Of a DNA stretch of 64,000 nucleotides, positions 7,227 through 15,017 are shown one piece after another. The stretch comes from Desulfosporosinus sp. FKB (GTDB lineage: Bacteria > Bacillota > Desulfitobacteriia > Desulfitobacteriales > Desulfitobacteriaceae): the NCBI RefSeq assembly GCF_002196705.1, contig NZ_NADJ01000039.1, positions 369,631-433,630 of the forward strand. Reading direction: 5' to 3'. Both the position numbers and the translations under genes were made by a program. The notes beneath the pieces are model-generated. The model did not search any database. It was not told the origin of the DNA and saw only the letters and a program-made list of their open reading frames with translations. Every line of letters begins with the position of its first letter. Position 1 is the stretch's first letter.

Positions 7227-9362
7227 ATGAAAAACAGCTCAATTCCTTGGTGGATGCGGATCAAAGTTCATTTTTTGTTATTTGGTGTTACCATGTCCAT
7301 TCTCCCACTATTCTTTCTCGGGTATTTAGGTTTTACGTCCGTAAGTCAAAATCTTGAAAAAGATATTTACGCGCAAAATTTCGAACAGGTGACAGTCCTG
7401 GCACATGAAATAAAAGATACTTTTACAAATCTCGAAAACAGTCTTATCCTTACCAAGACGACAAGCGCCTGCGCCCTCGTCGGAAACGATAAAACATCGC
7501 GTCAAATCATTTTAGAAACTCTTTTGCAAAAGGAACCCTTGATCGAAGAAATAAAGGTTACCGACGCAAATGCTAAAATCATTGATCAAATTTCTTTTCA
7601 CGAAGAAATAACACAGCCTTCTCCTGCGCTTAAACTTGAGAACCCCATTTCCCCGGAAATGTTTTCAGGAATCAGTAAAGTGTTTTTCGCTAGTGACAAG
7701 CGCCCGAAAATCTATTTAACCGTAACCGTTCAGGATCCTGCAACAAAGCGAAAAATCGGCTATCTCCAAGCCAAAATTGACGTTACAACCATTATCAACA
7801 ACTACCACAATCTCCAATTAGGTAACAGCGAATACATATTTTTAGTTGATCAAACCGGAAATTTAATTGGAACGACAGATTCCGCAGGCATGCCGCATCC
7901 TGAAAAAATCCGCGAAAATCCTGCTGTCCAAAGCTTTATAGAGGGAAAAACCTATTCTCAGGGAAGCGAATATAAAAATCTCAGCGGTGTTCCTGTTGTT
8001 GGAGCCTATGCCTCCGTGGGGATACCAAATTGGGCAGTGGTTATTGAACAACCCACTCAAGAAGCTAATAAACCAATTTATGATTTTGCCTTACGTCTCA
8101 TCATGATCGCCATCCTGATCATGGCTTTAGTCATGATTTTAAGTATTGCCTTTGGCTTACAGGTCGTTCATCCCATTGAAAACCTTGAAGCCCAAGTCCA
8201 GCAAATCATTTCAACCGGAAACTTAGAGTCTCATATTCCAATAGAAAGTTGGGATGAAATCGGAAGATTGGTTAAATCCTTTAACCAGTTGTTAAACTCT
8301 CTTGATGAGAAAAACGAAAACTTAAAAAATGAGAAAGAGCTTTTGACTACCGTTGTCGACGGAATTGGCGCCGGGATGGTTCTCTTGAACCCGGAGAAAA
8401 AGATTATATGGTGGAATACGAAGTTTGCTGAATGGTTCGGAGAACATTTAGCAAACCTCCCCTGTGACCAAGTTGTTAACAGTCAAAGTATACAGGACGT
8501 CCAACCGGAAAACGGCCGTACTCTTTCTGTGTTTGTGCACGAAGAACGCCGGCATTTTCGTCAAATGTATTACAATTTATTACCGGATAATCCGGAGAAT
8601 GCAGCTTACTTATTATTACTTGAAGACGTTACTCAGGAAGTGGAAATGGAAGCCCGCATGATTGAAACCGATAAAATGGCCGCCATTGGGTTATTGGCCT
8701 CAGGGGTAGCTCATGAGATTAACAATCCTCTGGCAATTGTCGCTGCCCATTGTGAAGACTTGCTGGACCGTATGAATGAAGATGACCAGGAACCAACTTA
8801 TGAGGAAATTAAAACCGGCTTCAACATCGTCTTGGAGCAAATCGTTCGCTGCAAACAGATTACAGATCGTTTGCTTGGGTTTGCCCGTAAACGCAATGAA
8901 AATGCCAATGACCTCATTGATATAGCCGCCGCCAGCCTTCAGTCATTGGAACTCATAGCCCATAAAGCGAAGCAAAAGCAACTGAAAATCAAACTCCAAA
9001 TAGAAAATAGCCTTTACTCCCTAGGCAATGCAAATGAATGGCAGCAAGTTGTCCTCAATCTGCTTACCAATGCCTTGGATGCTTCTTCTGAAGGCGGAAT
9101 AATCGAGGTTAAAGGCTGCCGCGCAGGGGAAACTATCAATTTCATAGTACAGGATTATGGCGAAGGAATCTCTCAGAGCAATCTGAAGAAAGCCTTTGAC
9201 CCCTTCTTTACAACGAAATCCGTTGGCCAAGGAACGGGGTTAGGGTTATATGTCAGCTACGGAATTGTTCTGAAAATGCAAGGCAAAATGTCATTAGAAA
9301 GTACAGAAGGTCAAGGAACATGTGTGAGAATAACCTTGCCCTTCCATAAGGCGGGTGATTAA
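7227..9362 (+). CDS. Membrane sensor histidine kinase (Cache-HAMP-PAS-HisKA-HATPase)
   Basis: This 711-residue kinase starts at ATG 7227 behind GGGGGCCAAAGG; the in-frame GTG at 7194 lacks a ribosome site. A membrane segment at about residues 14-36 and another near 285-315 flank an extracellular Cache-type sensor of about 250 residues. HAMP (HPIENLEAQV onward) and PAS (about 385-470) follow. The H-box SGVAHEINNPL places the phospho-accepting His at residue 496. Later come the N-box NLLTNALDAS, G1 DYGEGIS and G2 GTGLGLY. This layout is typical of NtrB/AtoS-type kinases paired with sigma-54 activators. The response regulator gene begins six bases later. It should sense an extracellular small molecule and phosphorylate that regulator. 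Confidence 0.92.
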   Translation: MKNSSIPWWMRIKVHFLLFGVTMSILPLFFLGYLGFTSVSQNLEKDIYAQNFEQVTVLAHEIKDTFTNLENSLILTKTTSACALVGNDKTSRQIILETLLQKEPLIEEIKVTDANAKIIDQISFHEEITQPSPALKLENPISPEMFSGISKVFFASDKRPKIYLTVTVQDPATKRKIGYLQAKIDVTTIINNYHNLQLGNSEYIFLVDQTGNLIGTTDSAGMPHPEKIRENPAVQSFIEGKTYSQGSEYKNLSGVPVVGAYASVGIPNWAVVIEQPTQEANKPIYDFALRLIMIAILIMALVMILSIAFGLQVVHPIENLEAQVQQIISTGNLESHIPIESWDEIGRLVKSFNQLLNSLDEKNENLKNEKELLTTVVDGIGAGMVLLNPEKKIIWWNTKFAEWFGEHLANLPCDQVVNSQSIQDVQPENGRTLSVFVHEERRHFRQMYYNLLPDNPENAAYLLLLEDVTQEVEMEARMIETDKMAAIGLLASGVAHEINNPLAIVAAHCEDLLDRMNEDDQEPTYEEIKTGFNIVLEQIVRCKQITDRLLGFARKRNENANDLIDIAAASLQSLELIAHKAKQKQLKIKLQIENSLYSLGNANEWQQVVLNLLTNALDASSEGGIIEVKGCRAGETINFIVQDYGEGISQSNLKKAFDPFFTTKSVGQGTGLGLYVSYGIVLKMQGKMSLESTEGQGTCVRITLPFHKAGD

Positions 9363-9367
9363 AACTG

Positions 9368-10765
9368 ATGAAATTCCGGCAAAAAGTACTGATCTTAGAC
9401 GATGAGGAAGCATTGCGAAGGATAATAGCTCAGCGCTTAAAGCGTAAAGGCTACGAAATATTGGAAGCCGGCACCGCTCAAGAAGGCATAGCATTTCTCA
9501 AGGATACTCTGCTTGATGCTGTCCTTCTGGATATCAAGCTGCCGGATGGCGATGGGCTTACCCTTTTACCGACCTTTAAACAAATCCAACCTGATCTTCA
9601 GGTCGTTATGTTAACCGGGAATGGTACGATTGAATCGGCCATCGAGGCGATGAAGCTGGGAGCATATGATTACCTGACCAAACCTTGTAACTTGTCTGAA
9701 CTTGAAATTACGCTGCAAAAAGCTCTTGAAAAGCGAGAGCTATTGCGTGAAAATAAAGGACTGAGACAAGCTGTAAACCGTCAAACTCCGGAGCTGAAAA
9801 TAATCGCCGAAAGCGCACCCATGACGGCGCTTCTTGAAATGACCGAAAAAGTTGCTCAAGCCGATGCCTCCGTCCTCATTCAGGGAGAAAGCGGGGTAGG
9901 CAAGGAGTTAATCGCTAAAACCATCCATCTCTGCAGCTCACGAATCAACATGTCTTTCATTCCGGTAAACTCAGGGGCCATTCCAGAACCTTTAATTGAG
10001 AGTGAACTTTTCGGACATGAAAAAGGGGCTTTTACCGGTGCAGGAACTCAGAAAATTGGTTTAGTTGAAATGGCCGATAAAGGAACCCTCTTTCTCGATG
10101 AAATCGGGGAAATGCCTTTATCCATTCAGATTAAATTATTGAGGTTCTTAGAAAGCGGTGAGTTCCGGCGGGTTGGTGATACTCGTCTGCGGCGGGTAAA
10201 CGTCAGGATTGTTGCGGCAACCAATCGAGACCTTCGTCAAGAAGTCAGTCAAGGGAGGTTTCGCGAAGATTTATTTTACCGTCTAAACGGTTTAACCTTA
10301 ATTGTTCCTCCTTTGCGTGAACGCCGAGACGATATTCTTCCTCTGGCAAACTATTTTCTTGAGAACCAAAGCCAAAAATCCCGCCAACCTGCTTACAGCT
10401 TGTTACCTGAAACCAAGGAACAGCTTCTCAATTATAGTTTTCCCGGTAATGTTCGTGAACTCTTCCATCTCATTGAACGCGGACGAATTTTAGCCACCGA
10501 CGGAAAGATAGCCTCTAAAGACATTTGGGGGGACTCAGAACAAATTGTGCAAAATTCTTCTTCCTTAGATTCAGACGAAGAATTTTTCAATCTTTTCCGT
10601 AATAATCATTATCCAACTTTAGAAGAAGTTGAAAAACACTACATCGCTGCGGCTCTCAAGAGGGCTAAAGGCAATAAAACTCAAACAGCCGGCTTATTAG
10701 GCATCAGTGTTCGGAATCTGTATCGAAAGTTACAGAGTTATGAAAGTGAGCCATCTAACCATTAA
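9368..10765 (+). CDS. NtrC-family sigma-54-dependent response regulator
   Basis: This 465-residue protein has three domains. The receiver (1-120) has Asp11/Asp12, phospho-acceptor Asp55 in LLDIKLPDG and Lys in LTKPC. The AAA+ core (about 145-375) has Walker A GESGVGKE, the sigma-54-contacting loop GAFTGA near residue 219 and Walker B GTLFLDEIGEM. The C-terminal Fis-type helix-turn-helix ends in GNKTQTAGLLGISVRNLYRKL. The GAFTGA loop is the hallmark of activators that remodel sigma-54 polymerase. It is translationally close to the kinase. The only sigma-54 promoter I found nearby drives the second yeiH-like gene at 5100, so that gene is its probable target. Confidence 0.94.
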   Translation: MKFRQKVLILDDEEALRRIIAQRLKRKGYEILEAGTAQEGIAFLKDTLLDAVLLDIKLPDGDGLTLLPTFKQIQPDLQVVMLTGNGTIESAIEAMKLGAYDYLTKPCNLSELEITLQKALEKRELLRENKGLRQAVNRQTPELKIIAESAPMTALLEMTEKVAQADASVLIQGESGVGKELIAKTIHLCSSRINMSFIPVNSGAIPEPLIESELFGHEKGAFTGAGTQKIGLVEMADKGTLFLDEIGEMPLSIQIKLLRFLESGEFRRVGDTRLRRVNVRIVAATNRDLRQEVSQGRFREDLFYRLNGLTLIVPPLRERRDDILPLANYFLENQSQKSRQPAYSLLPETKEQLLNYSFPGNVRELFHLIERGRILATDGKIASKDIWGDSEQIVQNSSSLDSDEEFFNLFRNNHYPTLEEVEKHYIAAALKRAKGNKTQTAGLLGISVRNLYRKLQSYESEPSNH

Positions 10766-10901
10766 CTTTAATTGCAGCCGCTTGAGAGATAGATCGACAG
10801 TTAGTGTCATGTGGGCACTTTCACCGAAAGCGCCTAGCCCATAACAAATACTATCGCGCCGAATGATGGGCCTTACCCCCACCGAAGCAAGGTATGGGAA
10901 C

Positions 10902-10937
10902 CACTCCCACTTGTAGAAGTGGGAGTCTTACAATTAG
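10902..10937 (+). repeat. Dispersed palindromic element (copy D, right hairpin)
   Basis: The ACTCCCACTT/AAGTGGGAGT hairpin (10903-10926) is followed by CTTACAATTAG, as in copy B. The preceding 100 bases hold further short inverted repeats but no gene. Confidence 0.6.
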
Positions 10938-11006
10938 ATTAATATTTGGGACTAAAACAAACTTTGCCTTAATACGGCTTAGATACTAAGGAGGATTTAT
11001 CAACAG

Positions 11007-11864
11007 ATGGATAAACAAAAAAGAGTCGCGGCAATTCATGATATCTCTTGTGTCGGCAGGTGTTCACTAACGGTAGCTCTGCCAATTCTTTCAGCAGCCG
11101 GGTTTGATACCGGCGTCTTGCCAACAGCGATCTTATCCACCCATACCGGAGGTTTCGAAGGTTTTACCTATAGAGATTTAACAAATGATATTGAGCCTAT
11201 TTCTAAACATTGGCAGTCACTCAATCTAAAATTTGACGCTTTATACAGCGGATTTTTAGGGTCTTTTGAGCAAATTGATTTGGTGGCAGGCCTCTTTGAC
11301 AAATTTAGAAGCAACGAAACTCTCGTCATGGTCGATCCGGTTATGGCGGACAATGGAATTTTATATTCCATTTACTCTCCGGAAATGGCCAAGGGAATGA
11401 GTAAATTATGTGCTAAAGCAGATATTATCGTGCCGAATCTAACGGAGGCCGCTTTTCTTTTAGAAGAGGAGTACATCGGGGAAAATTACTCTCAGGAGTA
11501 TATTGAAGCTCTATTAAAAAGGCTCTCAGCTCTGGGAGCGAAAAAGGTTGTCCTAACGGGTATTTCCTTTGAAAAGAACAAATTAGGAGCCGCCTCCTTT
11601 GATAGTGATACAGGGAAAATCAACTATGCCTTCAATGAAAAAGTTGACGGCTACTTCCACGGCACAGGTGATATTTTCAGCAGTGCCTTATTATCGGGGC
11701 TGTTAAATGATTTTCCCCTTGAAGATGCCTTGCAAATTGCCGTGAACTATACTCTTAAGTGTATACGCTTGACGGAAAATTTAGGGCTGGAGAAACGTTA
11801 CGGCGTTTGCTTTGAAAGAGCCATCCCCTATCTTATCCAACAATTGGGACTGCACGCAGACTAA
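11007..11864 (+). CDS. Pyridoxal/pyridoxamine kinase (ribokinase fold)
   Basis: The 285-residue protein belongs to the PdxK/PdxY branch of the PfkB-ribokinase superfamily. It opens with AAIHDISCVGRCSLTVALPIL, which places substrate-binding residues as in PdxY, and has the C-terminal anion-hole motif GYFHGTGDIFSSAL with the catalytic Asp. It phosphorylates pyridoxal, pyridoxine or pyridoxamine with ATP in the vitamin B6 salvage route. The length matches the family. A strong AAGGAGG lies about 13 bases before the ATG, slightly farther than usual. The gene is monocistronic with a terminator at 11897-11930. Which B6 vitamer it prefers cannot be read from the sequence. Confidence 0.9.
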   Translation: MDKQKRVAAIHDISCVGRCSLTVALPILSAAGFDTGVLPTAILSTHTGGFEGFTYRDLTNDIEPISKHWQSLNLKFDALYSGFLGSFEQIDLVAGLFDKFRSNETLVMVDPVMADNGILYSIYSPEMAKGMSKLCAKADIIVPNLTEAAFLLEEEYIGENYSQEYIEALLKRLSALGAKKVVLTGISFEKNKLGAASFDSDTGKINYAFNEKVDGYFHGTGDIFSSALLSGLLNDFPLEDALQIAVNYTLKCIRLTENLGLEKRYGVCFERAIPYLIQQLGLHAD

Positions 11865-11896
11865 TCTCTTCTCTTATTCTCATGACAAAACCATTC

Positions 11897-11930
11897 AGCG
11901 CCCTCGTCCACAATGACGAAGGCGCTTTCT
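11897..11930 (+). terminator. Rho-independent terminator of the pyridoxal kinase gene
   Basis: AGCGCC-TCGTC / GACGA-GGCGCT stem followed by TTTCT, 33 bases past the stop codon. Confidence 0.8.
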
Positions 11931-11954
11931 ATCTTGCAATGTTAAATATTTGTT

Positions 11955-12101
11955 TTAAATGTTTCCTTCAAACGCATCCAACAAACATTCACATTCTAAT
12001 TTTCGTCCTATTGCTTGTTCTTTCAGTTTCCCTCTTAACTCACTAGCCCTCTTTTCCCATGCTGTAATTTCCTGCTTTGAGAAAAATTCTATATAAGCCA
12101 T
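11955..12101 (-). CDS. Possible 48-residue small protein
   Basis: An ATG at 12101 opens a 48-codon frame (MAYIEFFSKQEITAWEKRAS at the start) ending in TAA at 11955. The composition is protein-like: helical, charged, with a CECLL segment. No clear ribosome site precedes it and it lies after the terminator of the opposite gene. It may be a real small protein or the remnant of a larger one. I do not recognise a family. Confidence 0.35.
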   Translation of the reverse strand: MAYIEFFSKQEITAWEKRASELRGKLKEQAIGRKLECECLLDAFEGNI

Positions 12102-12118
12102 TAGAATTAGTGAACACT

Positions 12119-12150
12119 AAAAAAGAGCTCTCCATGCAGTGGAGAGCTTC
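12119..12150 (-). terminator. Rho-independent terminator of the DJ-1/PfpI gene
   Basis: On the minus strand, AAGCTCTCCA / TGGAGAGCTC is followed by TTTTTT, 46 bases past the stop at 12197. Confidence 0.85.
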
Positions 12151-12196
12151 TTTGATCAGTTTACATTCGGTAGAAACGTCCTTGACCTTTATCACT

Positions 12197-12754
12197 TTAT
12201 TTCCTTACTAACTTAAGGAATTCTCTCATAAAACCAGGAAGATCAGGCCAAGCGTGACCGGAAACGATATTGTTGTCAACATGAAGTGTTTCTTTAGTAT
12301 ACGTTGCACCTAAACTCTCCACATCAAGGCTGCAAGCCGTGTAAGCCGTCATGGTACGCCCTTGGAAATACTTTTTATCGTTTAAAGCACTCAGTACAAG
12401 AGCTGCGTGACAGATTACCCCTACTGGCTTGCCAGCCTCCAAGAAATGCCCAACAATGCGGGGAATATTCTCATCAAGTCGAATATACTCCGGAGCGCGG
12501 CCGCCGGGAATAATCAAACCATCATATTGGGTTGGAACAACATCAACAAAAGAAATATGAGATTCCAGCTGATATCCAGGTTTCTCAGTATAGGTTTCCC
12601 AGCCCTCAAAATCATGGACAACGGTACGCAGCACTTTCTTGTTTGGTGAAGCAATAACAGCTCCAAATCCTTCTTCTAAAACGCGAAAATAGGGATAGTA
12701 AACTTCGAGAGCTTCTACCGCATCACCGGCAATGATTAGAATTTTTTTAGACAT
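12197..12754 (-). CDS. DJ-1/PfpI family protein
   Basis: The 185-residue protein has the DJ-1/PfpI glutamine-amidotransferase-like fold: Gly-rich PGGRAPEYIR, the nucleophile elbow with Cys in GVICHAALVL, and a C-terminal GHAWPDLPGF. Family members act as glyoxalases, deglycases, chaperones or, more rarely, peptidases, so the exact reaction is open. The ATG is preceded by AAGGAGG at ideal spacing. The gene is monocistronic with its own terminator. The Cys-His pair and the length are normal, so an active enzyme is likely. A role in detoxifying methylglyoxal or in stress resistance is a family-level inference. Confidence 0.88.
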   Translation of the reverse strand: MSKKILIIAGDAVEALEVYYPYFRVLEEGFGAVIASPNKKVLRTVVHDFEGWETYTEKPGYQLESHISFVDVVPTQYDGLIIPGGRAPEYIRLDENIPRIVGHFLEAGKPVGVICHAALVLSALNDKKYFQGRTMTAYTACSLDVESLGATYTKETLHVDNNIVSGHAWPDLPGFMREFLKLVRK

Positions 12755-12837
12755 CTAAAATCCTCCTTCAGTAAGATATATTATACATTTCCATTATATA
12801 ACATAAGGACTGAACCTAGGACAAAACATAAGCGAAT

Positions 12838-12975
12838 TTATCCAATCGTAAGACCTGTTGCAAAATGCATAAACGCCCCTCATTAAATAAAACCCCGCAT
12901 AAATAGTGGTTTAAATCCTCCACTGATATGCAAGGTTTTATTTATAAAAACGGATATATATTCATTATGCAACGT
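12838..12975. repeat. Composite palindromic intergenic element (includes copy F end)
   Basis: It starts with the right-end module TCCAATCGTAAG at 12840. AAATAAAACC..GCAT and ATGC..GGTTTTATTT then pair, and GTTGCA-AATG at 12857 pairs with CATTATGCAAC at about 12963. The paired ends suggest a small non-autonomous mobile element. No coding frame was seen. Confidence 0.45.
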
Positions 12976-13019
12976 CCTTACCATACCTTGTTTCACATTA
13001 TTCTAGAGAATCTTATATC

Positions 13020-13076
13020 TTGACACCAGTTCAAAACAGTGTATTATTGTATTAAGCGCTTAATACAATAATACAC
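13020..13076 (+). promoter_or_regulatory. Promoter overlapped by a perfect 38-bp palindromic operator
   Basis: TTGACA at 13020-13025 and TATTAT at 13042-13047 form a promoter. The half-site GTGTATTATTGTATTAAGC (13039-13057) is followed at once by its exact reverse complement (13058-13076). The operator covers the -10 box, as expected for autorepression by the GntR protein encoded next. Confidence 0.85.
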
Positions 13077-13087
13077 GAGGTGATCAC

Positions 13088-13456
13088 ATGCCATGGGATT
13101 TGAAATCTGACAGACCCATTTATACCCAGCTTGTCGAACAAATCAAGCTGATGGTGTTTTCCGGAACTTATCCGCCAGGGTCAAAACTGCCTTCAGTACG
13201 GGATATGGCACAAGAAGCTGCGGTAAATCCCAATACCATGCAAAGAGCTCTGGCAAAATTAGAGGAAGACGGCCTCATAATAACCCACCGCACCAGCGGT
13301 CGGTCGATAACGGAGGATGCGAGTATGATTGAACTTGCTAAAACTAAGCTAGCTCGGGATCAAATCTTTGAGTTTTTAGAAAAAATGCGGCTAATGGGCT
13401 TTGATCAAAAAGAGATTTTAACAATTATCACCACTATGGCAAAGGAGCTGAAGTAA
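13088..13456 (+). CDS. GntR family regulator, YtrA subfamily
   Basis: The 122-residue protein has an N-terminal winged helix (residues 8-72, with YTQLVEQIKLMVFSGTYPPG and LPSVRDMAQEAAVNPNTMQRAL) and only a short helical C-terminal dimerisation tail. This is the YtrA type, which controls ABC exporter operons. Its stop codon overlaps the ATPase start by one base, so it is translationally coupled. The perfect palindrome at 13039-13076 covering its own promoter should be its operator. In the family the repressor is released by cell-wall-active peptides or related stress. The inducer here is unknown. Confidence 0.9.
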   Translation: MPWDLKSDRPIYTQLVEQIKLMVFSGTYPPGSKLPSVRDMAQEAAVNPNTMQRALAKLEEDGLIITHRTSGRSITEDASMIELAKTKLARDQIFEFLEKMRLMGFDQKEILTIITTMAKELK

Positions 13457-14154
13457 TGAGCACCATTTTTGAATGCAGCGGCCTGACAAAGAAATTCGGC
13501 AGCAAAACCGCCTTATCTGGCGTTGATCTAAAAATTGAACGTGGGCAAATAGTAGGACTTCTTGGCCCCAACGGCAGCGGAAAAAGTACTCTCATTAAGC
13601 TTGCCAACGAGCTCTTGACTCCCACTTCCGGAAAGATCCTCATTGGCGGCCAACAACCTGGCATTGAAACCAAGAAGATTGTGTCATACCTACCGGAAAG
13701 AACTTATCTAAATGATTGGATGCGCGTTCAGCAAATCATTGAATTTTTCTCTGATTTCTATGATAATTTTAAACCCGAAAAGGCTTATGATATGCTTAAA
13801 CGTCTGAATATCAGCCCTAATGATCGGCTGAAAACCATGTCTAAAGGAACGAAGGAGAAAGTACAGCTGATTCTTGTTATGAGCAGAGAAGCAGAGCTTT
13901 ACTTTTTAGATGAACCCATAGGCGGGGTCGACCCGGCGGCAAGGGATTATATTCTGGAAACAATTCTAAGTAATTATAATGAAAATGCCACGGTGATTAT
14001 CTCCTCCCACCTTATATCGGATATTGAAAAAATATTAGACTATGTCATCTTTCTCAATCAAGGCAAAGTTGTTTTGACCTCCACAGTCGACGATATCCGC
14101 GATGCTAAAGGAAAATCTGTAGATCTCTTGTTCAGGGAGGTATTCAAATGCTAA
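13456..14154 (+). CDS. ABC transporter ATP-binding protein (YtrB-like)
   Basis: The 232-residue protein has the complete ABC motifs: Walker A GPNGSGKST near residue 37, signature SKGTKEKVQ (a diverged LSGGQ) near 125, Walker B LYFLDEPIGGVDP and the switch His in ISSHL. It sits between the GntR regulator (1-base overlap) and a permease gene (7-base overlap), so it forms one coupled operon. The degenerate signature is typical of YtrB/CcmA-like exporters. With the permease it should export or help cells tolerate a lipid II-binding or membrane-active compound. The substrate is unproven. Confidence 0.9.
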   Translation: MSTIFECSGLTKKFGSKTALSGVDLKIERGQIVGLLGPNGSGKSTLIKLANELLTPTSGKILIGGQQPGIETKKIVSYLPERTYLNDWMRVQQIIEFFSDFYDNFKPEKAYDMLKRLNISPNDRLKTMSKGTKEKVQLILVMSREAELYFLDEPIGGVDPAARDYILETILSNYNENATVIISSHLISDIEKILDYVIFLNQGKVVLTSTVDDIRDAKGKSVDLLFREVFKC

Positions 14155-14945
14155 TCAAACTTTTAAAATACGAAGTTAAGGCAACAGGAAGACTATTCCT
14201 TCCTATATTTCTTTCTCTGCTGGTCTTAGCCGCCATTAATAAAATTCTTTCTGCTTTTAACCATCCAACATGGACCACTCCTGCAGTTATAACCATGATC
14301 ATTTATAGTATTATTATGGCTGGAATGTTTGTAATGACCTTTACCGTCATGATTCAACGTTTCCATAAGAACCTGTTAACCGATGAAGGTTATTTGATGT
14401 ATACGCTTCCCGTAAAGTCCTGGCAGCATATTATCAGTAAACTTCTGGTATCTCTGATGTGGATCATTGCCAGCGCCCTCACAGCTATGCTTTCAACTGA
14501 AATAATCGCTTACAAACCAGGAACTCTCGGCAAAATCCTGCAGGCTTTAGCCACGATTCATAACCAAATAATCGGAAACTTTGGACTTTCAGCCTACCTT
14601 TTGCTCCTTGAGATGATCTTAGGTGGTCTAATAACCTTAGCTTCGGGTATTTTAATTGTTTACGCTTCCATAGCTATCGGACATCTGTTCACTCGCCATA
14701 AAATACTGTCATCTTTCGGAGCCTTTATTGGTCTCACTACACTAAGTCAAATCTATCTCGTACTTGTCTTTCAGATTACGAGAATAGCCCATTTCGCTAA
14801 TTTTTCGCTCTATAATATTACTTCCAATGAGTTCGTCCGCTCTGAACTAATCTTTGCTAGTGGATTCATTCTGATCGCAATTCCTTGTGCAGCCTACTTT
14901 GCGGTAACTAACTATATTTTGAGCAGACGACTAAATCTGGAATAG
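14148..14945 (+). CDS. ABC-2 type permease of the GntR operon
   Basis: The 265-residue protein has about six hydrophobic segments: 15-35, 45-70, 100-122, 145-175, 185-210 and 235-260. It has no signal peptide. It overlaps the ATPase gene by seven bases and ends 15 bases before the terminator at 14961-15004. It is taken as the membrane half of the transporter, most likely two permeases and two ATPases per complex. I do not see a substrate-specific motif. The length and topology fit small ABC-2 exporters controlled by YtrA-type regulators. Confidence 0.82.
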   Translation: MLIKLLKYEVKATGRLFLPIFLSLLVLAAINKILSAFNHPTWTTPAVITMIIYSIIMAGMFVMTFTVMIQRFHKNLLTDEGYLMYTLPVKSWQHIISKLLVSLMWIIASALTAMLSTEIIAYKPGTLGKILQALATIHNQIIGNFGLSAYLLLLEMILGGLITLASGILIVYASIAIGHLFTRHKILSSFGAFIGLTTLSQIYLVLVFQITRIAHFANFSLYNITSNEFVRSELIFASGFILIAIPCAAYFAVTNYILSRRLNLE

Positions 14946-14960
14946 ATATTCAAATGATGC

Positions 14961-15004
14961 AAAACCCTCCCGCAGCTTTTTTTCGGCGGCGGGAGGGTTT
15001 TCTT
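14961..15004 (+). terminator. Strong hairpin terminator, GntR-ABC operon
   Basis: AAAACCCTCCCGC pairs with GCGGGAGGGTTTT, then a short T-rich tail follows. It lies between convergent genes and may serve both strands. Confidence 0.88.
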
Positions 15005-15017
15005 TACCATTGAGCTA

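Noticed and set aside
10766-10901. tRNA or other stable RNA gene in the gap after the NtrC-type gene
   Set aside because: Several short inverted repeats are present but no cloverleaf or known RNA motif could be formed.
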